From NCBI GenBank assembly GCA_017625465.1, contig JAGAKS010000001.1:1-64000 (forward strand): a stretch of DNA of 64,000 bases, read 5' to 3'. Source of the stretch: Clostridia bacterium. Lineage in GTDB: Bacteria; Bacillota; Clostridia; TANB77; CAG-508. Under the pieces are notes generated by a model. The model was not told the origin of the DNA and searched no databases. It saw only the letters and a program-made list of their open reading frames with translations. Positions 9,058 through 17,574 of this stretch are shown piece after piece. Numbering within the stretch: the stretch's first letter is position 1; every line of letters starts with the position of its first letter. A program made the position numbers and the translations under genes.

Positions 9058-10248
9058 TTATTTTATTAAATCATAAGTATCACGAGCAATCATAAGCTCT
9101 TCGTTTGTTGGAACAACATATACTTTTACTTTTGATTCTGGAGTTGAAATACAAACTTCTTTACCTTTACAATTATTAGCTTCTTTATCTAATTCAACAC
9201 CTATACATTTCAAATATTCACAAATTCTTTCTCTAGCTTCAAATCCGTTTTCTCCTACTCCACCAGTAAAAGTAATAACATCTACTCCACCAAGTGTAAC
9301 AAAATATTGACCTATATATTGAGCAATTTTATATGCTTGACTTTCTAATGTTAAAATTGACCTTTGATCTCCCATAACGTATCCATCTTCAATATCTTTA
9401 TAATCTGATGAAACTCCTGAAACACCCCAAGCACCTGATTGTTTATTAAGTATTTCTTCCATATCTTCTGGTCCTAAGTTATCTAATTTCATAATGTATG
9501 GAATTATTGCAGGGTCTATATCACCACATCTTGTAGCCATTGGTATACCTGAAAGTGGTGTAAGTCCCATAGAAGTATCTATTGAATTTCCACCATCAAT
9601 AGCACATATTGAAGAACCTTGTCCTAAATGGCAATTTATAATTTTCAAGTCTTTTATATCTTTTCCAATAATCTCTGCAACACGTTTTGCTACATATCTA
9701 TGGCTAGTTCCATGAAAACCATACTTTCTAATTTTATAACTTGTATAATATCTATATGGTATTTGATAAATATATGCTTTTGAAGGCATTGTTTGATGGA
9801 ATGCTGTATCAAAAACAGCTACCATTGGCACATTTGGCAAAGCTTTTTTAGCAGCTTTTATTCCAGCAACACCAGCTGGGTTATGAAGTGGAGCTAAAGC
9901 TATACATTTTTCGATTTCTGAAACTACTTCATCTGTTATAATTACAGAACTACTAAACATTTCTCCACCATGAACAATCCTATGTCCAACGCCTTTAATT
10001 TCATCTATTGAAGAAATTATATTATTTTCTGGTTTTAATAAAACTTCTAACACAAAAGAAATAGCTTCATCATAATCTCTGGCAATATGCAAAATTTCGC
10101 TCTTTTCTCCTCTAATGTTAAGTTTTAAAGTGGTTTTCATTCCACCAATTCTTTCAAAATTTCCTTTTACAATTCTTTCTCCACTTTCAATATCAATTAA
10201 TTGAAATTTTAAAGAAGAACTTCCACAATTTAATACTAATATTTTCAT
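9058..10248 (-). CDS. ackA: Acetate kinase (third copy in the operon)
   Basis: Converts acetyl phosphate and ADP to acetate and ATP. Family motifs are intact: NCGSSSLK at residues 7-14, GHRIVHGG, VFDTAFHQTM with the catalytic Asp, YGFHGTSH, the ATRCGD arginine, the TGGVGENG adenosine loop and NEELMIARDT. Length 396 is normal. It follows the second copy by 14 bases, with a ribosome site (AAAGGA) in the gap. By eye it is closer to the middle copy than to the first (both have SGAWGVSGVS and TRCGD where copy one has SGLYGITGLN and TRSGD). Likely active; its substrate could be another short-chain acid (propionate, butyrate). Confidence 0.95.
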   Translation of the reverse strand: MKILVLNCGSSSLKFQLIDIESGERIVKGNFERIGGMKTTLKLNIRGEKSEILHIARDYDEAISFVLEVLLKPENNIISSIDEIKGVGHRIVHGGEMFSSSVIITDEVVSEIEKCIALAPLHNPAGVAGIKAAKKALPNVPMVAVFDTAFHQTMPSKAYIYQIPYRYYTSYKIRKYGFHGTSHRYVAKRVAEIIGKDIKDLKIINCHLGQGSSICAIDGGNSIDTSMGLTPLSGIPMATRCGDIDPAIIPYIMKLDNLGPEDMEEILNKQSGAWGVSGVSSDYKDIEDGYVMGDQRSILTLESQAYKIAQYIGQYFVTLGGVDVITFTGGVGENGFEARERICEYLKCIGVELDKEANNCKGKEVCISTPESKVKVYVVPTNEELMIARDTYDLIK

Positions 10249-10262
10249 GTTTTTATCCTTTC

Positions 10263-11447
10263 TTATTTACAAAGCCTATATGTATCTCTAGCAATCATTA
10301 TTTCTTCATTTGTTGGGATAATATATAATTTAGTTTTAGAATCCGGAGCTGAAATACAAGCCTCTTCTCCTTTTATTTTATTTGCCTCTTGGTCTAATTT
10401 TATACCTAAAAATTCTAAATATTTACATACTCTGGCTCTTTCTTCGCAACCATTTTCACCAATTCCGCCTGAAAAAGTAATATAATCTGCTCCTCCAAGA
10501 GTTACTAAGAATTTAGCTATATATTGAGCTATTATATATGCTCTACTTTCTAAAGCTAGAATTGATCTTTCATCTCCCTCTTGAGCCATTTTTTCAATAT
10601 CTCTAAAATCTGTAGACACGCCTGAAACACCCCAAGCACCAGACTCTTTGTTCATTATTCTAAGCATTTCATCTGGTTTTATATCATATAATTTCATTAC
10701 TGTTGGAATTATTGAAGGATCTACATCTCCACATCTTGTACCCATTGGAAGACCTGCAAGTGGTGTCAATCCCATTGTTGTATCTACTGATTTTCCATTT
10801 TTTATAGCACAAAGTGAAGCCCCTTGACCTAAATGACAATTTATCACTTTTATATCTTCTTTACCAACAATTTCCGAAATTCTATGAGCTATATATCTAT
10901 GAGAAATTCCGTGAAAACCATATTTTCGAATTTTATAATCTTCATAATACTTATATGGTAAATTGTATATAAATACTTTTTCCTCCATAGTTTGATGAAA
11001 AGAAGTATCAAATACTGCTACCATAGGTTTATTAGGAAGCAATTTTTGACACGCTCTAATTCCAGCCAAACCTGCTGGATTATGAAGCGGTGCCAAAGTT
11101 ATACAATCTTCTATTGCTTCTATTACTTTATCATTTATTAAAACAGAGTCCTTAAATTTTTCACCGCCATGTACTATTCTATGTCCAACTGCGCTTATTT
11201 CATCTAGGCTATCTATTACTTTATATTCTGGACTTACAAGTAAATCTAAAATTTTTAAAATAGCTTCTTCAAAATCTCTAGCTGGATATTCTATAACACT
11301 CTTATTTCCACGTACGTTAAATCTAAGTGATGAACGAGCGCCTCCAATTCTGTCATAATGGCCTTTCATGATTCTTTCTTCATTTGTCATGTCAATTAAC
11401 TGACATTTTAAAGAACTACTACCACAATTCAAAACTAAAACCTTCAT
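10263..11447 (-). CDS. ackA: Acetate kinase (second copy in the operon)
   Basis: Same fold and motifs as its neighbours: NCGSSSLK, GHRIVHGGEKF, VFDTSFHQTM, YGFHGISH, GTRCGDVDPS, SGGIGENG and NEEIMIARDT, so the catalytic Arg, Asp, His and Glu are kept. Length 394. The start ATG follows AGAGGAGGATGAACT. It shares several features with the third copy that copy one lacks, which suggests that a first duplication was followed by a second in this branch. Substrate preference cannot be read from the sequence. Confidence 0.95.
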   Translation of the reverse strand: MKVLVLNCGSSSLKCQLIDMTNEERIMKGHYDRIGGARSSLRFNVRGNKSVIEYPARDFEEAILKILDLLVSPEYKVIDSLDEISAVGHRIVHGGEKFKDSVLINDKVIEAIEDCITLAPLHNPAGLAGIRACQKLLPNKPMVAVFDTSFHQTMEEKVFIYNLPYKYYEDYKIRKYGFHGISHRYIAHRISEIVGKEDIKVINCHLGQGASLCAIKNGKSVDTTMGLTPLAGLPMGTRCGDVDPSIIPTVMKLYDIKPDEMLRIMNKESGAWGVSGVSTDFRDIEKMAQEGDERSILALESRAYIIAQYIAKFLVTLGGADYITFSGGIGENGCEERARVCKYLEFLGIKLDQEANKIKGEEACISAPDSKTKLYIIPTNEEIMIARDTYRLCK

Positions 11448-11484
11448 AGTTCATCCTCCTCTGTTTTATATATTTTTACATTTT

Positions 11485-12690
11485 TTAAACTTCTCCTGCT
11501 ACTAAAGCTTTTGTATCTCTAGCTATTACCATTTCTTCATCTGTTGGAATAACGTAAGCTAAAAGCTTAGAGTCTTCAGCAGATATTTTTATTTCTTCTC
11601 CTCTTACTTCATTTTTAGATAAATCTATTTTTAAGCCCATCCATTCTAAATCTTCGCAAATTTTCTTTCTAATATTTACTTGGTTTTCTCCAATTCCACC
11701 TGTAAATACTATTACATCTAAACCTTTTAAAGACACTGCATATTTTGCAACAAATTGAGCTATTGTTTGTGTAAATAATTCTATTGCTACAGTTGCTTTT
11801 GGTTTATCAGCTTCATAAGATGCAAGTTCAATTTCTCTAAAGTCTGGATTTAACCCAGTAATTCCGTATAAACCAGATTTTTTATTAAGTAAAGAATTTA
11901 CTTCTTTAGCTGTTAAATTTTCTCTTTCCATAATTTCTGTAACAACTGATGGGTCTAAATCTCCTGAACGTGTAACCATTGCAATTCCACCAAGTGGAGA
12001 AAGTCCCATAGATGTATCTATAGATTTACCACCATCTATTGCACAAATTGAAGCACCTTGACCTAAATGGCAAGTAACAATTTTTAAATCTTCTATTGGT
12101 TTACCAATAACTTCTGCAACTCTTTTTGAAACATATTGATGAGAAGTTCCATGAAAACCATATTTTCTAATTCCATATTTTTCATAAAATTCATAAGGAA
12201 TTGGATATAAATAATTTTGTTTTGGCATTGTTTGATGGAATGCTGTATCAAATACACCAACCATTGGTACTCCTGGCATTGCTTTTTGGCAAGCTCTGAT
12301 TCCAAGTATTGTTGCTGGATTATGAAGTGGCGCTAAGCTTGAACAAGAAGCATATTTTTCAATAACATCTTCTGTAATTACAACAGATTTATTAAATATT
12401 TCTCCACCATGAACTAATCTATGTCCAACGGCTGATATTTCTGATAAATCTTTAATAACTCCATAGTCTTTGTGAACTAATTGCTCTAAAACAATTTTCA
12501 AAGCTTGTTCGTGATCTGAAACTGGTGCTTTTACAACATATTTTTCACCATTTACTTTATGAGTAACAGATGACTCTTCAACTTCTCCTATTCTTTCAAA
12601 TATTCCTTTTGCTAATAGTTTTTCACCCTCCATATCTATTAATTGATATTTTAAAGATGAACTACCACAATTTACTACTAAAATTTTCAT
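11485..12690 (-). CDS. ackA: Acetate kinase (first copy in the operon)
   Basis: Directly follows pta by 10 bases and is the most likely partner in the acetyl-CoA to acetate route. Motifs: NCGSSSLK, GHRLVHGG, VFDTAFHQTM, YGFHGTSH, VTRSGDLDPS, TGGIGENQ and DEEMVIARDT. Length 401. It is the most divergent of the three copies. Start ATG with an AGGAGTAAA ribosome site overlapping the end of the pta region. Confidence 0.95.
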   Translation of the reverse strand: MKILVVNCGSSSLKYQLIDMEGEKLLAKGIFERIGEVEESSVTHKVNGEKYVVKAPVSDHEQALKIVLEQLVHKDYGVIKDLSEISAVGHRLVHGGEIFNKSVVITEDVIEKYASCSSLAPLHNPATILGIRACQKAMPGVPMVGVFDTAFHQTMPKQNYLYPIPYEFYEKYGIRKYGFHGTSHQYVSKRVAEVIGKPIEDLKIVTCHLGQGASICAIDGGKSIDTSMGLSPLGGIAMVTRSGDLDPSVVTEIMERENLTAKEVNSLLNKKSGLYGITGLNPDFREIELASYEADKPKATVAIELFTQTIAQFVAKYAVSLKGLDVIVFTGGIGENQVNIRKKICEDLEWMGLKIDLSKNEVRGEEIKISAEDSKLLAYVIPTDEEMVIARDTKALVAGEV

Positions 12691-12700
12691 TTTACTCCTC

Positions 12701-13702
12701 CTATTTTTGCATTTGAGCTTGCACAGCTGTAAAGGCTATAACTCCTGCTACATCTTCTGCTGAACATCCTCTTGATAAATCATTAACTGGTTTTGCAATA
12801 CCTTGACAAATTGGTCCATAAGCCTCAGCATGCGCAAACCTTTGAACTAGTTTATATCCTATATTTCCAGCATTTAAGTCTGGGAATATAAGTACATTAG
12901 CTTTACCAGCAATTTCACTTCCTGGTGCTTTTTTATTAGCAACAGACTCAATAATTGCTGCATCTAGTTGTAATTCTCCATCTATCTTTATTTCTGGATA
13001 TTTTTCTTTAACAATTTGTGTTGCTTCTCTAACTTTTTCTACAGATGCAGATTTTGCACTTCCATAAGTAGAATATGAAAGCATTGCAACTTTTGGTTCT
13101 GCACCAACAAAAGCTCTAAAACTTTCGCTTGAACATTTTGCAATTTCTGATAAGCTAAGTGCATTTGGATCTTCATTTAATGCACAATCTCCAAAAAGCA
13201 AAACTCCTTCTGTTCCGTATGCTTTATCTGGTACAACCATAATAAAGAATGCTGAAACAAGTTTTGTATCTGGTGCAGTTTTTAAAATTTGAAGCGCTGG
13301 TCTTAAAGTATCTGCTGTTGAATGACTTGCTCCTGAAACCAATCCATCTGCTTCTCCTGCTTTTACCATCATCATTCCATAATATACTGGATCTAAAACA
13401 AGCTCATGAGCTTGTTCTTCTGTCATTCCTTTTTCTTTTCTAAGCTCATATAAACTTTGAGCATATTGCTCTGTTTTTCCGCTATTTTCTGGATCTATTA
13501 TTATTGCTCTTGAAACATCTAAATCATGTTCTTTAGCAATATTTTTTATTTTTTCTTCTTTTCCAACAAAAACTATCTTGGCATAGCCTTCACCTATTGC
13601 CTTTACGCCACCTATTACAACTCTTTCATCATCAGCCTCAGGTAGTACAATAGTCTTTATATCTTCTTTAGCCTTCATTTTTATGTCATTTATAAAAGAC
13701 AT
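12701..13702 (-). CDS. pta: Phosphate acetyltransferase
   Basis: Transfers the acetyl group of acetyl-CoA to phosphate, supplying acetyl phosphate for the three downstream kinases. The short (333-residue) Pta form without the extra N-terminal domains. Typical stretches: VLPEADDERV, SGASHSTADTLRPALQ, FPDLNAGNIGYKL and GPICQGIAKPVNDLSRGC. ATG after AAGGAGGATAAAA. First gene of the operon, with a strong promoter at 13740-13768. Confidence 0.96.
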   Translation of the reverse strand: MSFINDIKMKAKEDIKTIVLPEADDERVVIGGVKAIGEGYAKIVFVGKEEKIKNIAKEHDLDVSRAIIIDPENSGKTEQYAQSLYELRKEKGMTEEQAHELVLDPVYYGMMMVKAGEADGLVSGASHSTADTLRPALQILKTAPDTKLVSAFFIMVVPDKAYGTEGVLLFGDCALNEDPNALSLSEIAKCSSESFRAFVGAEPKVAMLSYSTYGSAKSASVEKVREATQIVKEKYPEIKIDGELQLDAAIIESVANKKAPGSEIAGKANVLIFPDLNAGNIGYKLVQRFAHAEAYGPICQGIAKPVNDLSRGCSAEDVAGVIAFTAVQAQMQK

Positions 13703-13739
13703 TTTTATCCTCCTTTTTTAACTTTTTAAATACAAGGTT

Positions 13740-13768
13740 ATTATATAAGAATACCTTTTTAAAGTCAA
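13740..13768 (-). promoter_or_regulatory. Promoter of the pta-ackA-ackA-ackA operon
   Basis: TTGACT and TATAAT on the minus strand with a 17-base spacer, near perfect consensus, about 40 bases before the pta start. Confidence 0.85.
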
Positions 13769-13782
13769 TCTAAAAGCATAAA

Positions 13783-13816
13783 AAAAACGCACTTCAAGAC
13801 TGAAATGCGTTTTTTA
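13783..13816 (-). terminator. Terminator of the small FLFQE-repeat gene
   Basis: Stem of ACGCA/TGCGT plus an inner TTCA/TGAA pair, flanked by A and T runs, just after the stop of the small gene and upstream of the pta promoter. Confidence 0.75.
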
Positions 13817-13825
13817 TTTTTTTAA

Positions 13826-14065
13826 TTATTTTCTACCAAAAATTGTAATTTCTTGGAATAAAAAGTCATGTAATTCTGGGAATTTAACTTCTTGGAATAA
13901 AAAGTCATGAACTTCTGTTAAAACTTTTTCTTCTTTTGGAGTTAATTCAAGAACGATTGGTTTATTTAAATCTATTTCTTGGAATAAGAAATTTTTAACT
14001 TTTCCCCATACACCAACTTCTGCAGGTAAATTTTCAGCATTTTCATTTAAATTGTATTCTTTCAT
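13826..14065 (-). CDS. Small protein with three FLFQE repeats
   Basis: 79 residues. The motif [ND]-FLFQE-[IV] occurs at residues 25-31, 54-60 and 67-73, with His before the last two. No Cys, no signal peptide, no membrane helix; acidic. The first part (residues 1-24) has no repeat and could act as a leader. Strong ribosome site (AAGGAGG) and its own promoter and terminator, so it is a separate transcription unit. At DNA level two repeats are identical over 21 bases. I do not recognise a family. Possibilities are a peptide precursor, a short linear-motif scaffold or a small regulator; none can be decided here. Confidence 0.75.
   Translation of the reverse strand: MKEYNLNENAENLPAEVGVWGKVKNFLFQEIDLNKPIVLELTPKEEKVLTEVHDFLFQEVKFPELHDFLFQEITIFGRK
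13850..13870 (-). repeat. 21-base repeat in the FLFQE gene, copy 1
   Basis: Identical to 13889-13909; encodes HDFLFQE. A shorter third version (15 bases, one difference at its end) is at 13976-13990. Confidence 0.9.
13889..13909 (-). repeat. 21-base repeat in the FLFQE gene, copy 2
   Basis: Identical to 13850-13870; lies 18 bases away, as expected for a recent internal duplication or for strong selection on the motif. Confidence 0.9.
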
Positions 14066-14113
14066 TATAATTTTTCCTCCTTAGTAATTTACGAACTAAA
14101 TTTTCTTAATATA

Positions 14114-14142
14114 CTTATATTATATTTTTATGAATTTATCAA
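14114..14142 (-). promoter_or_regulatory. Probable promoter of the FLFQE-repeat gene
   Basis: TTGATA and TATAAG on the minus strand with a 17-base spacer, about 50 bases before the start. Confidence 0.5.
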
Positions 14143-14192
14143 TACTTTAGGCAAAATTTGTATATTAAGTTTTAGCAACAAAAGAGTTACAA

Positions 14193-15490
14193 TTATTTTA
14201 CATTTCCTACCAATTCTAATCCTAATACATCAGTTATTTTTACCTTTAATAACTCTCCGCTTAAATCTTTATCAGATTTTACATTTACCATTATATAATT
14301 TGCAGTATGACCTTTATAATATTCTCCTGACTTTTCTTCAAATAAAACTTTGACTTCTTTGCCTATATACGTTTTTATATAATCTAATTCGTTTTTATCT
14401 GAAAGCTCTAATAATTTTTTACTTCTTATTTCTTTTATATCTCCTGGAACTTGGTCTTTCATTGTAGCCGCTTTAGTTCCATTTCTTATAGAATATTTGA
14501 AAATGTGCATTTTGAAAAATTTAATCTTGCTTAAAAATTCAAAAGTTTCGGTAAACTCTTCTTCTGTTTCACCAGGAAAGCCAACTATAATATCTGTTGT
14601 AAGAATTACATCATCATAAGCTTTTCTTAAACGTTTTGTTACTTCTTCGAATTCTTCTGCAGTGTATCTACGATTCATTCTTGCTAAAGTTTTTGTAGAA
14701 CCACTTTGAAGTGATAAATGAAAATGATGACACATTTTTTCTAATTTTACCATTCTTTCAACAAACTCATCTGAAATTAAAAGTGGCTCTATTGAACCGA
14801 AGTCTAATTCTTTCAATTCCATCAATTTTATTGATATCTTCTAATAAATCTATAAGCTTATAATCTGTTTTGAAATCTTTACCGTAAGATGCAATATGTA
14901 TTCCTGTAATAACAACTTCTTTTATTCCTTTTTCAGCAATTTTTGTTATTTCTTCAATTACACTTTGTGGATTTCTACTTCTAACTCTACCTCTAGCATA
15001 CGGGATAATGCAATATGAACAAAATCTATCACAGCCATCTTGAACCTTTATAACTGCTCTAGTTTTTTCAGTGTAAGAAATAACTCCAAAATCACTATAT
15101 TCAGGATTATGAAGCACATCATCTAATTGTACATTTTCTTCGTTATTACTTAAATATTGTTCAATATAGTTTACTATATCTTTTTTCTCGTTTGTACCAA
15201 GTATTAAATCTATTTCTTCTATTTTTTCCAAATCTGCTTTTGCAACTTGCGCATAACAACCAACAGCTACAACTACTGAATTAGAATTTAGTTCTTTAGC
15301 ACGTCTTAACATTTGTCTTGATTTTCTATCGCTCATATTAGTAACAGTGCAAGTATTTATTATATATATATCTGCAAATTCTTCAAAATCTACTATTTCA
15401 TAATTTGCTTCTGAAAACTTTTGTATCATACCATTTGTTTCGTATTGATTAGTTTTACATCCGCAAAGTACAGAAAGCTACTTTCTTCAT
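14193..15490 (-). CDS. mtaB: MtaB-like tRNA methylthiotransferase, frame interrupted twice at CGG
   Basis: Radical-SAM methylthiotransferase family; MtaB adds the methylthio group to t6A37 of tRNA. From ATG 15490 the frame reads MKKVAFCTL, then CGG (15463-15461), then ATG TAA. Skipping the C gives L-G-C-K-T-N-Q-Y-E, the family's invariant CTLGC start. The next part carries INTCTV, VAVGCYAQ and the cluster motif CDRFCSYC. At CGG 14799-14797 the frame breaks again; skipping the C turns RIRL-R-F into RIRLGSIEPL, again the family sequence. The rest has LSLQSGS, TDIIVGFPGE and a C-terminal TRAM-like part. With two single-base skips the length is 1296 bases, giving 431 residues, normal for the family. 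Either a double-frameshift pseudogene or a gene read through by +1 shifts; the shared CGG context favours the latter. Confidence 0.85.
14797..14802 (-). other. Candidate +1 frameshift site CTT CGG T
   Basis: Zero-frame codons CTT CGG on the minus strand. Skipping C (14799) reads GGT Gly and restores RIRLGSIEP of the mtaB product; the zero frame ends after a further ten codons. Confidence 0.6.
15461..15466 (-). other. Candidate +1 frameshift site TTG CGG A
   Basis: Zero-frame codons TTG CGG ATG TAA on the minus strand. Skipping C (15463) reads GGA Gly and restores the CTLGCK motif of the mtaB product. Confidence 0.65.
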
Positions 15491-15505
15491 TTTTTACCCC
15501 TTATT

Positions 15506-15530
15506 TAAAAACAAGCCTTAGCTTGTTTTT
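15506..15530 (-). terminator. Terminator after mreB
   Basis: AAAAACAAGC/GCTTGTTTTT stem with a short loop immediately after the mreB stop and before the mtaB start; weak loop but followed by T-rich sequence. Confidence 0.6.
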
Positions 15531-15532
15531 AT

Positions 15533-16528
15533 TTATCTTTTCATTCTATCTATACTATCTAAATTATCTAATGCCTTTCCAGTTCCAATGGCTACACATG
15601 AAATCGCATCTTCAGCAATCATAACATTTATACCTATTTTGTCTTGTAATAGCTTGTCCAAACCATCTATTAAACAACCTCCACCAGTCATATATATACC
15701 TTTATCGCTAATATCTGCCGCAAGTTCTGGCGGTGTTTTTTCAAGCACTGAATGCACTGCTTCGACTATCATCATAGCTGGCTCTTCTAAAGCTTCCATC
15801 ATTTCACTAGAATATACTGTAATTGTTCTTGGAAGTCCTGTTGTTAAATCTCTTCCTCTAACATCCATTTCCATATCTTGAAATTTAGGAAATACACAAC
15901 CAACATTTACTTTAAGTTCTTCTGCGGTTCTTTCACCTATTATAACATTATGATGTCTTTTTATATATTTTACAATATATTCATCAAACTTATCTCCAGC
16001 TACTTTAATTGAAGAACTAACAACTGAACCCCCCAATGAAATAACTGCAATATCAGTAGTTCCGCCACCAATATCTACTATCATATTTCCACATGGTTTT
16101 GATATATCAATACCTGCTCCAATAGCAGCAGCGATAGGTTCTTCGATTAAATATACTTTTCTAGCACCAGCATTTGAAGCAGCATCTATAACGGCTTTTT
16201 TCTCAACTTCTGTAACTTGAGAAGGGATACAAATCATAATTCTTGGAGCAAATAAAAATTTACCACCAATTTTACGAATAAAATATTTAAGCATTTTTTC
16301 AGTGACTGTATAGTCTGAAATAACTCCATCTCTAAGTGGTCTTGTTGCGACAATATTTCCAGGAGTTCTTCCTAACATTCTTCTAGCCTCATGACCAACA
16401 GCTAAAACTTCATTAGTTAAATTATTAACAGCAACCACAGAAGGTTCTCTTAATACAATCCCTTTACCTTTAACATACGCAATAACTGTTGCAGTACCTA
16501 AATCAATTCCTATATCTTGTCCAAACAT
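15533..16528 (-). CDS. mreB: Rod-shape-determining protein MreB/Mbl
   Basis: Bacterial actin that directs lateral wall synthesis. Phosphate loop IDLGTATV at residues 8-15, RPLRDGVISD, the second phosphate motif VDIGGGTTDIAVIS, and the adenosine motif MTGGGCLIDGLD near the C-terminus. 331 residues. Near neighbours are not mreC/mreD, so it could equally be the Mbl paralogue. ATG preceded by AAAGGATGAAGCTAA. Confidence 0.93.
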   Translation of the reverse strand: MFGQDIGIDLGTATVIAYVKGKGIVLREPSVVAVNNLTNEVLAVGHEARRMLGRTPGNIVATRPLRDGVISDYTVTEKMLKYFIRKIGGKFLFAPRIMICIPSQVTEVEKKAVIDAASNAGARKVYLIEEPIAAAIGAGIDISKPCGNMIVDIGGGTTDIAVISLGGSVVSSSIKVAGDKFDEYIVKYIKRHHNVIIGERTAEELKVNVGCVFPKFQDMEMDVRGRDLTTGLPRTITVYSSEMMEALEEPAMMIVEAVHSVLEKTPPELAADISDKGIYMTGGGCLIDGLDKLLQDKIGINVMIAEDAISCVAIGTGKALDNLDSIDRMKR

Positions 16529-16662
16529 TTAGCTTCATCCTTTCATTTACAAGTTACATTTTCGTTACAATTATATTACACATTCTCAAAAATATCAACC
16601 TTAAACTTAAGTTTTTTATTAATTTTCAATATTCAAATTTCTACAAAAAAATAACTAGTAAA

Positions 16663-16686
16663 AAAGTCTGCAATATTGCAGACTTT
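16663..16686. terminator. Terminator after the cupin gene
   Basis: Perfect 24-base palindrome AAAGTCTGCAAT/ATTGCAGACTTT flanked by A-rich and T-containing sequence, downstream of the cupin gene. Confidence 0.75.
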
Positions 16687-16715
16687 CCAAAACTTTAAAA
16701 ATATTATGTTTTAAA

Positions 16716-17282
16716 TTAATATACATCTCTTTCAGCATCACACTTAGTTCTATGAAGAGTTCCTCTTGGGTGCTGTGGTGGTGCATAAATAGAATATAAT
16801 TTTAATGGTATATTACCTATGTTAATCACATTGTGCCAAGTTCCAGCAGGAACAAGAATAGCATTATTGCAAGCTACTCTATTAGGACATTGTGTTTCGC
16901 CTAATTGTACTAGTGCCTCTCCTTGAACAATATAAATAAATTGGTCAGTATTTTGATGCATTTCTAAACCAATACAGCTTCCTACTGGTATACACATTAG
17001 TGTTATTTGCAAATGATTTCCAGTCCAAAAAGTATTTCTAAAATCAGTATTATTTCTAGCAGCTTGATTTATATTTGCAGTCATTGGATTTGGTCCACAA
17101 TCATTAGACATCTCACCACACTGATTTACATTGCAGTTATCATTCCAATCGCAGCTTCGTGTGCAATTGTTGTCACAGCTACTTCCACTTCCATAGCCAC
17201 TTCTAGAAGCACTTCCATAGTTACTTACAGAATTACATCCACAGCCACTTCCATAATTGTCATTATTACACATATTTCTCAT
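16716..17282 (-). CDS. Cupin protein with Cys/Ser/Gly/Asn-rich N-terminal extension
   Basis: Residues about 85-180 form a single cupin barrel of the mannose-6-phosphate isomerase-like type: WTGNHLQITLMCIPVGS, GLEMHQNTDQFIYIVQG, VPAGTWHNVINIG and KLYSIYAPPQHP. Several metal-ligand positions of the family are kept (His in EMHQ, Gln in DQF, His in TWHN). The first 70 residues are low-complexity and rich in Cys, Ser, Gly and Asn, an extension that ordinary members lack. Such tails occur on spore-coat-like or surface proteins, but no sporulation context is visible. Substrate unknown. Confidence 0.85.
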   Translation of the reverse strand: MRNMCNNDNYGSGCGCNSVSNYGSASRSGYGSGSSCDNNCTRSCDWNDNCNVNQCGEMSNDCGPNPMTANINQAARNNTDFRNTFWTGNHLQITLMCIPVGSCIGLEMHQNTDQFIYIVQGEALVQLGETQCPNRVACNNAILVPAGTWHNVINIGNIPLKLYSIYAPPQHPRGTLHRTKCDAERDVY

Positions 17283-17343
17283 CCTTTCATATATATTTTA
17301 TATAGTATTATATGAAAAAACGAGCAATTTTGATTATACTTTA

Positions 17344-17424
17344 TTAATTATCAAAATAAGAATCACTTGATGTAACTATACTTGTTGTTGTAACAACAAA
17401 TTCAAAATTATTTTTCTCGTCCAT
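17344..17424 (-). CDS. Possible 26-residue peptide
   Basis: ATG at 17424 is preceded by AGGGTGGGG at ribosome-site distance and opens 26 codons (MDEKNNFEFVVTTTS, then IVTSSDSYFDN). It lies alone in the gap between the fused sugar transferase and cupin genes. Acidic N-terminus, a Thr/Ser/Val-rich centre. It is too short for a family call and could be chance, but the upstream G-rich site is unusual in this AT-rich gap. Confidence 0.4.
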   Translation of the reverse strand: MDEKNNFEFVVTTTSIVTSSDSYFDN

Positions 17425-17554
17425 AGCCCCACCCTAATAAAACCTTTCTACGTAAAATTTTATTTAATTTAACTTGAAATGATTTTATCATTAAATTCTT
17501 TTTTTATGGTGTCCGTTTTGTGAATTTTTTATAGATTTATTGTGTACGAAAAAA

Positions 17555-17574
17555 GAGCAATTTTTACATTGCTC
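17555..17574 (-). terminator. Terminator overlapping the end of the sugar transferase gene
   Basis: GAGCAAT/ATTGCTC stem including the last codons and stop of the upstream gene, followed on the minus strand by TTTTTTCG. Confidence 0.7.

Noticed and set aside
12093..12305. A 70-codon frame inside the first acetate kinase gene on the same strand
   Set aside because: Fully overlaps an intact conserved gene in another frame.
14193..15429. Treating the mtaB region as two separate genes
   Set aside because: Neither half is complete, the second has no ribosome site, and the two join into one family-length protein when single C bases are skipped.
17425..17560. A riboswitch upstream of the 26-codon ORF
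   Set aside because: The gap has a G-rich patch and weak pairing but I could not match any known riboswitch core.
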